Source: an uncultured Bacilli bacterium (lineage in GTDB: Bacteria > Bacillota_I > Bacilli_A > RF39 > UBA660). From it: a DNA stretch of 21,207 nt. The stretch lies in contig CANRDA010000004.1 of the NCBI GenBank assembly GCA_947629285.1, forward strand, positions 1-21,207, in the 5' to 3' direction. A program made the position numbers and the translations under genes. The notes beneath the pieces are model-generated. The model did no database searches and was not told where the DNA came from. It saw nothing but the letters and a program-made list of their open reading frames with translations. Shown one piece after another: positions 1 through 5,956 of the stretch. Positions within the stretch are counted from its first letter, which is position 1. Each line of letters starts with the position of its first letter.

Positions 1-251
1 GTCCATACTCATATTCCTACACATATAATATACATTTCTTTCTATTAAGGTTTGTATTACATCGGTATTTACTTCTAATTTATTTTTGTACCATCTTCTA
101 ACTCTACGACTAAATCTACTCTTACATCTCTATCTTTATATGGTCTACCAACTAACTCACTATTTAGTATCTTTGCATCCTTTGGTACTATCCCTAGTAC
201 TTCCTTAAGTAACTTTTTTATTGGAATTAAGTTTTCTTCACTTCCAAGTAG
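1..251 (-). pseudogene. Remnant of an Rpn-type PD-(D/E)XK nuclease/transposase gene, frameshifted and cut by the left edge
   Basis: Reading the minus strand from 251 gives an open stretch beginning LLGSEENLIPIKKLL and continuing through ELVGRPYKDRDVRVDLVVEL to DGTKIN, then a TAG stop at 75-77. One frame over, the reading resumes as LEVNTDVIQTLIERNVYY and runs off the window. The joined reading looks like the N-terminal part of Rpn-family recombination-promoting nucleases, in which an acidic residue after the DVRVDL strand and the E-V or E-x-Q strand form the nuclease core. An in-frame TGA at 252-254 precedes the first stretch and no start codon with a ribosome binding site is visible, so the 5' end is also lost. 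The break lies beside a run of five T, so a one-base indel is the simplest cause. A sequencing error could explain the frameshift but not the missing N-terminus. The family call is from memory of the motif pattern. Confidence 0.55.
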
Positions 252-339
252 TCACCCTGTAAATGAATAAAATAAGATATAAAGAATATATGAGAGAGTT
301 ATGTTGTTTGTAGTTACTTTTTTAATTAACAATACTAAT

Positions 340-2016
340 TTAAAAAAGAACTATACGATAGGAAATCATTTCTTGTGCAATTCCAACATAAAATTCATAT
401 CCAAATAAACCATTACCTCTCAAAAGAAATGGGTAAGTACTTTTAGAATCATGTTCATAAATATGGTCCGAATACCAACCTGATGTTTCCAAAAGAGCTC
501 TTCCTCTTGAAGTAGTAACAACACGTTCAATATATCCTTCATACAAAATTCTTCTAAGGCTAGTTGCTGAAAAACCAGAACTACTTGTGTTACTGTAAGT
601 CCCACGTGTCAGAGCTACATATTCTAGCGCTCCTCCATTCATATCATATACTCCTGTTATATTTCCTGTGGTACTTGCTCCAGGTCCACAATCACCAGTT
701 CCATTTTGCCTTGATGTTCCAACTTCATCATATTTGCATGTTCCTTCATCTAAACTTCCTCCATTAGGTTTACCACTGCTTCTTCCTGTATAATAACTTG
801 ATGAATTATTTTTATATACTTCTTTATTTGCTCCTTCATAGTTACCATTTCCATATTTTCCATATTTACTTTGTGATAGATATGCTACTGCTCCCCATTC
901 ATTGCCTCTCATCATATGAGAGGTTGTTTTAGTTGAGACCATCCCAAATATATTATCACTTAAATTTGACATTGATCTTGAAGCAAAGAAAAAATTTGAA
1001 AGATTTTTATTTCTACGCGAAATTACATTTGGTAATATTCTTATATTATTTCCATAAGAGCAAGAAGTATTTTTACAACTTAAAGTAACTACGCCAGTAC
1101 CTTCACTATCACTTGTCTCAAACTTTCCTACCCATATTCCACTTAATTGTTTTTCGTCAAATTTAAAGGCTGGGTGTGTATACCATGAACTTTCTTTATC
1201 ACTATTATCTACATATGTTGCACTTCCAGATTCTGTTACTGTTTCATCAACAAATTTTATATCTATTGCTCCTGGATTTTTATAACAATCAAATTCTACT
1301 TCAGAATCTTCAGAATGATATGTACAAGTTTGCTTTTCTCCTTTAGCACTCTCACTTATAGTATATGAATATCTTGGTATCCATACAAACATGGCTAATA
1401 CATCTGATGATGCTATGTCATCTGGTGAGGTGGGAAGTGTTAATGGATCACCTACATTTTTTGTATTACCTGATTCACTTAGTATTACTGCATTTGCCCA
1501 CTCTTGGCTTTCGTAGTTATACCAACTTGAATCATCACTAGTAGTTATTACCCAATTATTATTTTCATACTTTACTGGTGTTAATGTATCCATAAGATTT
1601 GGTGCATTTGCAACACTAATATTGGTATTTTCATCATCTGATCCAGAAACATCACCTTGTACATCATTTTCATTACAATAACTTAATGTTTCATTCGATA
1701 TTTTCCCATCTTTATCAAATATTATTGTCCCACTACATGGTTTTGTTCCACTTACTTCTACTAGTAAATCTTTATCTCCACATTTTAAGTTTCCATCTTT
1801 TTGTACTGTACATTCACTTGGATTAAATTCTTCTGTTAGATTTCTGGTTGCTATTGCTTGATTTACTGCCCTTAAATATAACTCTTTACTCCTTTCATTT
1901 GATTCATCTTTTGCATTACCTATTATATTTAATATTATTGGTGTAGCTATTAATGCGATTATTGCTAGTATTACTATTACTGCTAATAATTCTATTAATG
2001 TAAATCCTTTTTTCAT
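340..2016 (-). CDS. Large type IV prepilin-like protein with a SUMF1/C-type-lectin-like C-terminal domain
   Basis: The protein has 558 residues. Residues 1-9 (MKKGFTLIE) are a textbook class III prepilin signal: cleavage after Gly4, Phe at +1 and Glu at +5, followed by a hydrophobic helix to about residue 31. This implies processing by a prepilin peptidase and export to the surface. A Cys-containing pseudopilin region follows (about 68-115), then an Asn/Ser/Thr-rich middle with a VWIPRYSY motif. The last 250 residues carry GNEWGAVAY, GVYDMNGG (455-462), PFLLRGNG (529-536) and a final YRIVLF. These match the order of the EWE, YDMxGN, LRGGSW and FR motifs of formylglycine-generating-enzyme-like (SUMF1) folds, so a surface-displayed binding domain is inferred rather than an enzyme. 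At 558 aa it is far larger than normal pilins of 100-200 aa. An AGGAGG site stands 7 nt before the ATG. No prepilin peptidase or pilus ATPase of the matching class is in the window. Confidence 0.8.
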   Translation of the reverse strand: MKKGFTLIELLAVIVILAIIALIATPIILNIIGNAKDESNERSKELYLRAVNQAIATRNLTEEFNPSECTVQKDGNLKCGDKDLLVEVSGTKPCSGTIIFDKDGKISNETLSYCNENDVQGDVSGSDDENTNISVANAPNLMDTLTPVKYENNNWVITTSDDSSWYNYESQEWANAVILSESGNTKNVGDPLTLPTSPDDIASSDVLAMFVWIPRYSYTISESAKGEKQTCTYHSEDSEVEFDCYKNPGAIDIKFVDETVTESGSATYVDNSDKESSWYTHPAFKFDEKQLSGIWVGKFETSDSEGTGVVTLSCKNTSCSYGNNIRILPNVISRRNKNLSNFFFASRSMSNLSDNIFGMVSTKTTSHMMRGNEWGAVAYLSQSKYGKYGNGNYEGANKEVYKNNSSSYYTGRSSGKPNGGSLDEGTCKYDEVGTSRQNGTGDCGPGASTTGNITGVYDMNGGALEYVALTRGTYSNTSSSGFSATSLRRILYEGYIERVVTTSRGRALLETSGWYSDHIYEHDSKSTYPFLLRGNGLFGYEFYVGIAQEMISYRIVLF

Positions 2017-2041
2017 CTAAATGCCTCCTCGTTACTCTTTT

Positions 2042-2070
2042 ATTTTCTCATAACCCCCCCCCCCTGTCAA
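2042..2070 (-). promoter_or_regulatory. Prepilin promoter with an 11-G spacer tract
   Basis: On the minus strand a perfect -35 TTGACA (2065-2070) is followed by eleven G (2054-2064), TTATGA (2048-2053) and a -10-like GAAAAT (2042-2047, four of six consensus bases). The spacing is exactly 17 bp. Transcription would start about 20 nt upstream of the prepilin AGGAGG and ATG. The G tract sits between the two hexamers, so slippage would change spacer length. The -35 is strong; the -10 is weak and is the uncertain part. Confidence 0.65.
2054..2064. repeat. Homopolymeric tract of 11 C (G on the minus strand)
   Basis: This is the only long G/C homopolymer visible in a window whose homopolymers are otherwise A or T. 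Tracts of this type are classic slipped-strand hotspots. Its exact length should be treated as provisional because such tracts are also prone to sequencing error. Confidence 0.9.
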
Positions 2071-2072
2071 GA

Positions 2073-2086
2073 GGAACGTTTGTTCG
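2073..2086 (-). promoter_or_regulatory. LexA/DinR (SOS) box-like dyad next to the prepilin -35
   Basis: The minus strand reads CGAACAAACGTTCC. This matches 13 of 14 positions of the Bacillus LexA consensus CGAACRNRYGTTYG, including both GAAC/GTTC half-sites at the correct 4-base spacing. It ends 2 bp upstream of the -35, a position where a bound repressor could block polymerase. A single site cannot exclude chance. Confidence 0.45.
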
Positions 2087-2209
2087 TGTCATGGCATTAA
2101 AAAAAATAGAAAATAATATAACCAACTTTTCGTAAAATAATTTAACTTTATTATTATTATTCCTTTTTCTTTTTTTATAATCCTTTCTATCAATCCTAAT
2201 AAGATATAA

Positions 2210-2274
2210 TTATCTTTTCATTTCGTCACCTCCTATTTCAAAATTATCTCTTAATAAGATTATTAAATATTATA
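2210..2274 (-). other. Orphan expression signals: -10, dyad, strong ribosome binding site and a 3-codon ORF
   Basis: Within the 378-nt gap between the prepilin and the next gene, the minus strand has TATAAT (2269-2274), a 7-bp dyad TTAATAA/TTATTAA with a 2-nt centre (2251-2266), a near-perfect ribosome binding site AGGAGGTG (2227-2234), and ATG AAA AGA TAA (2210-2221). No longer reading frame follows. It could be a decayed gene whose 5' signals survive, or a leader. The rest of the gap holds two terminators, an AT-rich stretch with a short ATT microsatellite, and the prepilin promoter. Confidence 0.4.
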
Positions 2275-2285
2275 AAATTACACAC

Positions 2286-2314
2286 TAAAAAGAGCAGGGT
2301 CTTTACCTCACTCT
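2286..2314 (-). terminator. Second terminator-like hairpin after the acidic membrane protein gene
   Basis: In RNA the minus strand can pair AGAGUG with UGCUCU and GG with CC around a UAAAGA loop, with one A-C mismatch. Five U follow. It lies downstream of another terminator for the same transcript. Confidence 0.5.
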
Positions 2315-2338
2315 ATTTCACACTAGAAATTCCAAAGC

Positions 2339-2366
2339 AAAAAATGGAGAATGATTTCTACCTCCA
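2339..2366 (-). terminator. Terminator of the acidic membrane protein gene
   Basis: TGGAG (2362-2366) pairs with CTCCA (2345-2349) across a 12-nt loop in which AGAA/TTCT can also pair. Six U follow. It begins about 30 nt after the stop codon of the gene ending at 2395. Confidence 0.6.
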
Positions 2367-2394
2367 CTTTATTACATTACTTCATAATTATAAA

Positions 2395-3096
2395 TCATAA
2401 ATTATTTCTAAACTCTTTTAGTGCTTTTAAAAATTCCTCTTGCCTATTTATCTCTTCTGTTAAAGCATTGTAATCTCTAGTATTCATAATATCTAATATA
2501 TTTTCTGTCTTTTTTACTGTTGGATAATCTAATTTTTCACTCATAACACCATATATTGGGGATATAAAAGCACTTTGTTTAAATTTCTTTGGTTCCTCTT
2601 TTATTGATGATTCAGAAATACTTTCTATAGCATTTCTTACCATTTCTGGTGTTACTGAAGAGTCATTTTCAACTTCATTTATCGGTTCAATTTTAGAATC
2701 AAGATTTAAATTTTCAACAAAATTTACATCTAAAGGTTCATCATCAACTACTTCTATTTTTCCAGATTTTACACTATCTACTAATTCTTGATAACTTATA
2801 ATAGCTTTTTCTTCTTGTTCTGTTTCAAATTGTTTTACTACATCTTCAGGTTTAACATCTATTTCTTCCTGCATTTTCTTCAATATATCTTCAAGCTCAT
2901 TATTTTTAGGTTCTAGCTCTACATTTTCTAATTCATTCTCTATTCTTTCTGCTTCAACAAAATCATCTTTTAGTTTTTTTCTAGTTCTTTGATTTGATAC
3001 AATTATAAATAATATTGTACAGATTATAATTAAAGCTACTATAACACAAATATATAAATAAATATTTGACATTAATAAGTTATATATGTCTTCCAT
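2395..3096 (-). CDS. Acidic single-span membrane protein with an ISPIYG motif, function unknown
   Basis: I do not recognise a named family. The 233-residue product has a short N-terminus, one membrane helix (about 12-33), and a basic patch NQRTRKK that places the rest in the cytoplasm. A long, strongly acidic and probably coiled or disordered region (about 40-165) follows. Near the C-terminus, residues 172-184 read FKQSAFISPIYGV. This short hydrophobic motif stands out in an otherwise charged protein and looks like a linear docking peptide. The last 40 residues are predicted helical from composition. Start: ATG at 3096 with GGAGTGAT upstream. It has its own promoter (3138-3166) and two terminators, so it is probably monocistronic. 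An adaptor role in division or envelope assembly is a guess from topology only. Confidence 0.75.
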   Translation of the reverse strand: MEDIYNLLMSNIYLYICVIVALIIICTILFIIVSNQRTRKKLKDDFVEAERIENELENVELEPKNNELEDILKKMQEEIDVKPEDVVKQFETEQEEKAIISYQELVDSVKSGKIEVVDDEPLDVNFVENLNLDSKIEPINEVENDSSVTPEMVRNAIESISESSIKEEPKKFKQSAFISPIYGVMSEKLDYPTVKKTENILDIMNTRDYNALTEEINRQEEFLKALKEFRNNL

Positions 3097-3137
3097 AATA
3101 TCACTCCACTATTGTTTTTTAAATTAGTTACAATCTT

Positions 3138-3166
3138 ATTCTATCATATATAAAATCTTTTTTCAA
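3138..3166 (-). promoter_or_regulatory. Sigma-A promoter of the acidic membrane protein gene
   Basis: The minus strand has TTGAAA (3161-3166), a 17-bp spacer and TAGAAT (3138-3143), with TG one base upstream of the -10 (extended -10). The remaining space up to 3253 holds only AT-rich sequence and a weak CCTT/AAGG hairpin without a convincing U tract on the minus strand. Confidence 0.7.
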
Positions 3167-3253
3167 AGTATTTTGTATACATTTATTATTATTTTTTTTG
3201 AGAGCTTTTTTATTCCTTTATTTATAAGGCTTTTTCTTTTACAGTACTTTACA

Positions 3254-3943
3254 CTATTCTAAAATAATATCCTTAATTTTACCTTTTTCTATTAATACTT
3301 TGGCATTTTCTTTTGTTATTATTCCTTTTTCAATCATTATATTAAGTGCCCTTTGATTAAATTCTGTCATGTTATTAGTACTTTCATATTCCTTTTTTAA
3401 ATCCATTATTTCATTAAATGTATCTAAAGTTTTACTACAAACATTATTTAATATTGGAGTTTTTGATAGTATTGTATTAGACAATTTAGAATCCTTTATT
3501 AGTGTAAAGTTAAATGTAGGTAAACTTAATATATATAATATAATAAATGAATATATTATATATTGTACTAATCCTAAGATTGCTCCAAGTATTTTAGACG
3601 GAATACCTAGAATAATAGTAAGTGTTAAAAACTTTTCAAATATTTTTGTAATTGAAAGCAATATTCTAAATATTATTGTAAGTATTAAAAATACTATTAG
3701 AAAAGAAATTGTTTCGTATACTAATATATTAAGTACTGTTATATCTTTAAATATACCTCCAAAATTAAAAAATGGTAAATTATTATATAAAAATACGCTT
3801 ATAGGATTTTTAAGTATAAAAGAAAGAATTAATATTACAAATATTCCGACTAAAGAAACTAACTCTCTTGTAAAGCCTCTTTTAAATCCTAATAAAACGC
3901 CAAACCCTAAGAAAATTAAAATTAATATATCTACTACATTCAT
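3254..3943 (-). CDS. cvpA: CvpA-family membrane protein
   Basis: The 229-residue product starts MNVVDILILIFLGFGVLLGFKRGF, the typical CvpA N-terminus: a helix with Asp5, then G-x-x-x-G-F-K-R-G-F. Four membrane helices are visible at about 3-23, 28-46, 68-98 and 105-145, followed by a soluble C-terminal tail of about 85 residues. CvpA proteins act in the cytoplasmic membrane. They are linked to colicin V production in E. coli and to envelope stress in general, with no known reaction. The start ATG follows AGGTGAT at good spacing. It diverges from rnhC across a 147-nt region, and AT-rich -10-like sequences upstream (TATAAT near 3970) are likely its promoter. Family assignment is firm; cellular role is not. 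Confidence 0.8.
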   Translation of the reverse strand: MNVVDILILIFLGFGVLLGFKRGFTRELVSLVGIFVILILSFILKNPISVFLYNNLPFFNFGGIFKDITVLNILVYETISFLIVFLILTIIFRILLSITKIFEKFLTLTIILGIPSKILGAILGLVQYIIYSFIILYILSLPTFNFTLIKDSKLSNTILSKTPILNNVCSKTLDTFNEIMDLKKEYESTNNMTEFNQRALNIMIEKGIITKENAKVLIEKGKIKDIILE

Positions 3944-4006
3944 CGTATCACCTATTACAATTATATTATAAATATTTATAAAAATAAAGTAATTTAGAAA
4001 ATTTTG

Positions 4007-4090
4007 TGGTAAAATGTTTATAGGTGATAGTCTGAAAATAAATTAAAATTTTCATGACTATGTGTGCCTTGAACGAAGTGAAAGGAATGT
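4007..4090 (+). promoter_or_regulatory. Extended -10 promoter and structured leader of rnhC
   Basis: TGGTAAAAT (4007-4015) is an extended -10 with no good -35. The expected start is near 4022. The transcript then opens with a strong hairpin: ATAGTC (4027-4032) and TGAAAAT (4033-4039) pair with ATTTTCA (4048-4054) and GACTAT (4056-4061), with one bulged base. A second small stem pairs CCTT (4067-4070) with AAGG (4082-4085), which is the ribosome binding site of rnhC. I do not recognise a known riboswitch class. Sequestering of the binding site suggests translational control, but the second stem has only 4 bp. Confidence 0.45.
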
Positions 4091-4099
4091 GTGGTTTAC

Positions 4100-5047
4100 A
4101 TGGATAAAAATAAAAGTTGTGTTATCAGCTTCAAAGTAAGTGAAAAAACGCAGGAAATGATGAGTGATGAACTAGCATGGTGCATGAGAGAAAAAACACC
4201 AGATTATGCAAAATGGCAGGCAAAAGATGGAGATACGGTCATAACTTTATATGAATCTGGTAAAGTTGTATTTCAAGGCAAAGATGCTGATTTAGCAAGT
4301 GATTTTTGGATAAGTACTGAAAAAATTAATAGTGGTAATGTCGATGTAAAAAATAGTTCAGAAAACAAAAAAAATAATAGTAGTAATGACTATATTAATC
4401 CTAAAATATATAATAGTTCTAGTATAGGTTCAGATGAAGTTGGTACAGGAGATTATTTTGGACCAATTGTTGTAACTGCTACTTATGTACCAAAGGATAA
4501 AATAAATTTTTTAGAACAATTAGGGGTTAAAGATTCAAAAAAATTAACTGATAATGAAATACTACAAATAGTTCCTAAATTTATTAAAGAAATAAAATAC
4601 GAATCAATAATACTTTCTAACAAATCATATAATGAATATCACTCAAAAAATGTAAATATGAATAAAATAAAAGCAATACTTCATAATAAAGTTTTATATA
4701 ATTTAAGTAGTAAAATAGACAATTATGATTATATTATAGTAGACCAATTTGCCGAAAAATATGTTTACTATAATTATTTAAAGGATACACAAAATGTCGT
4801 AAAAAATATAACGTTCTTAACCAAGGGAGAAAATAAACATTTATCAGTTGCTTGTGCTTCTTTAATAAGTAGATATATATTTATTAAAGAATTTGAAAAG
4901 TTATCTAAAAACATTAAAATTGATTTACCAAAGGGAGCAGGAAATAATGTTGATTTAGTAGCAAAACAGATATGTGATAAATATGGCTTTGACAAATTAA
5001 AAGAGATAGCTAAATTGAATTTTAAAAATACTGAAAAAATAAAATGA
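4100..5047 (+). CDS. rnhC: Ribonuclease HIII
   Basis: RNase HIII degrades the RNA strand of RNA/DNA hybrids in the cytoplasm. The 315-residue product has the TBP-like N-terminal substrate-binding domain (about 1-75, with GKVVFQGKDAD) that separates HIII from HII. An Asn/Ser-rich linker follows, then the catalytic domain beginning GSDEVGTGDYFGP, where Asp-Glu are metal ligands. VDQF supplies the next Asp, and CASLISR is the conserved helix. Length matches the family (about 300-315). The frame is open to a GTG at 4091, but AAAGGA at 4081-4086 would be only 4 nt from it. The ATG at 4100 (MDKNKSCVIS) is better spaced and fits the family N-terminus, so I chose it. It is the only clear plus-strand gene in the window. 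Confidence 0.93.
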   Translation: MDKNKSCVISFKVSEKTQEMMSDELAWCMREKTPDYAKWQAKDGDTVITLYESGKVVFQGKDADLASDFWISTEKINSGNVDVKNSSENKKNNSSNDYINPKIYNSSSIGSDEVGTGDYFGPIVVTATYVPKDKINFLEQLGVKDSKKLTDNEILQIVPKFIKEIKYESIILSNKSYNEYHSKNVNMNKIKAILHNKVLYNLSSKIDNYDYIIVDQFAEKYVYYNYLKDTQNVVKNITFLTKGENKHLSVACASLISRYIFIKEFEKLSKNIKIDLPKGAGNNVDLVAKQICDKYGFDKLKEIAKLNFKNTEKIK

Positions 5048-5063
5048 CCTTTAAAGTCATTTT
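5041..5063. terminator. Bidirectional terminator shared by rnhC and the convergent gene
   Basis: AAAATGAC (5041-5048) pairs with GTCATTTT (5056-5063) across a 7-nt loop, with T runs on both sides. The TGA stop of rnhC and the TGA stop of the opposing gene (5057-5059) both lie inside the hairpin. Confidence 0.8.
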
Positions 5064-5884
5064 TTCATTTTAAGTTTTTTTTGCATTTTATTATTTTCGT
5101 TGTTAAAAAAGTATTCATTTACTAATTCTTTTTCATAATCTGGTAATTCTATCGAATAAAATAAATATCCATACAATGTATTATATAAAAAATCATAATT
5201 ATTCGTTGCGAACTTTATTATTTTATTTAAAGAATTACTTCTAATTAATTTGTAATAGATGTTATCCGATAAATCTAAAAAATTTTCTCCAAATTTATTG
5301 CGTATAAAATATATAAACTTATAATAATCTTTTAAAAATTCTAAAACAAAATTTTTAAGTTCTTCATTTCTCATATCTTTTATATCTAATAGTTTACTAG
5401 TAATATACTCAACTACAAGTGAATTATCAACTTCTGTAGAATTATTATCGCGATAGCTGGCATAATAGTCTTTAAATGAATCTATATCATAAACAAATGT
5501 ATAAGACATTTTATCTAAAATGTGTAAATTAGTTATTTTCATTAACATAGGATCTTGATAAGCCTGATTTAATTCTTCAAATACTATCATTTTTTTTATA
5601 ATATCACTAGTTTTAAATATATATGATGATTTTAAAACATTTAATAAAAACTGTGGGTCTTCTTTACATCTAGCTAATAAAGTATTTATAGATTTAAAAT
5701 CATTCATAAATTCATACTTTCCATTTACAATAGCTTCAGTGTATTTTACTTTATAGTAATCGCATAATAATAGTCTTAATATTTCTTCATTCATTTTTGT
5801 AAAATACAAATTTTCTATTGAATTCATAACCGAATCAGTATTAAAAATATATTCACGTATTTTATCATTTATAGAACTAACCAC
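5057..5884 (-). CDS. Hypothetical cytoplasmic protein, helical
   Basis: I do not recognise this 275-residue protein. The open frame extends back into the upstream gene, but AGGTGG at 5889-5894 stands 4 nt before a GTG at 5882-5884, giving M-V-S-S-INDKIREY as the start. The extra upstream codons lie across a terminator and the preceding gene's 3' end. There is no signal peptide or membrane segment. The sequence is rich in Ile, Lys, Asn, Phe and Tyr with alternating charged and hydrophobic residues, suggesting an all-helical fold, and ends in a Lys/Met-rich tail. It has a putative promoter (5901-5929) and a terminator shared with rnhC, so it is separated from the operon upstream. Confidence 0.7.
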   Translation of the reverse strand: MVSSINDKIREYIFNTDSVMNSIENLYFTKMNEEILRLLLCDYYKVKYTEAIVNGKYEFMNDFKSINTLLARCKEDPQFLLNVLKSSYIFKTSDIIKKMIVFEELNQAYQDPMLMKITNLHILDKMSYTFVYDIDSFKDYYASYRDNNSTEVDNSLVVEYITSKLLDIKDMRNEELKNFVLEFLKDYYKFIYFIRNKFGENFLDLSDNIYYKLIRSNSLNKIIKFATNNYDFLYNTLYGYLFYSIELPDYEKELVNEYFFNNENNKMQKKLKMKK

Positions 5885-5900
5885 AAAACCACCTAGATAA

Positions 5901-5929
5901 AGTTTATCACTTTTTTTATTTAAAGTAAA
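5901..5929 (-). promoter_or_regulatory. Putative promoter of the hypothetical gene
   Basis: The minus strand has TTTACT (5924-5929), 17 bp, then TAAACT (5901-5906) preceded by TGA (extended -10). Each hexamer matches four of six consensus bases. Transcription would begin almost at the ribosome binding site, giving a leader of only about 10 nt. Confidence 0.5.
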
Positions 5930-5956
5930 GAAAAAATAGAATAAAACTATTCTATT
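5930..5956 (-). terminator. Terminator at the end of the tad-murC operon
   Basis: TATTCTATT (5948-5956) and AATAGAATA (5935-5943) form a perfect 9-bp stem with a 4-nt loop, followed by a U tract on the minus strand. The TAG stop of the glycosidase-family gene (5947-5949) is inside the stem. Confidence 0.8.

Noticed and set aside
340..600. A diversity-generating retroelement variable region at the end of the prepilin
   Set aside because: No reverse transcriptase, template repeat or second copy of the 3' end is present in the window; kept only as something to check outside it.
3170..3253. Rho-independent terminator after cvpA
   Set aside because: Only a 4-bp CCTT/AAGG stem is visible and the T run is on the plus-strand side, so it does not support minus-strand termination.
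3369..3971. A 200-codon open frame on the plus strand
   Set aside because: It lies antisense to the clear CvpA gene, has no good ribosome binding site, and its composition is that of a shadow frame.
4016..4090. The rnhC leader as a fluoride riboswitch
   Set aside because: The GGTGATAG start is reminiscent, but the downstream conserved parts of that motif are not visible and rnhC is not a fluoride-related gene.
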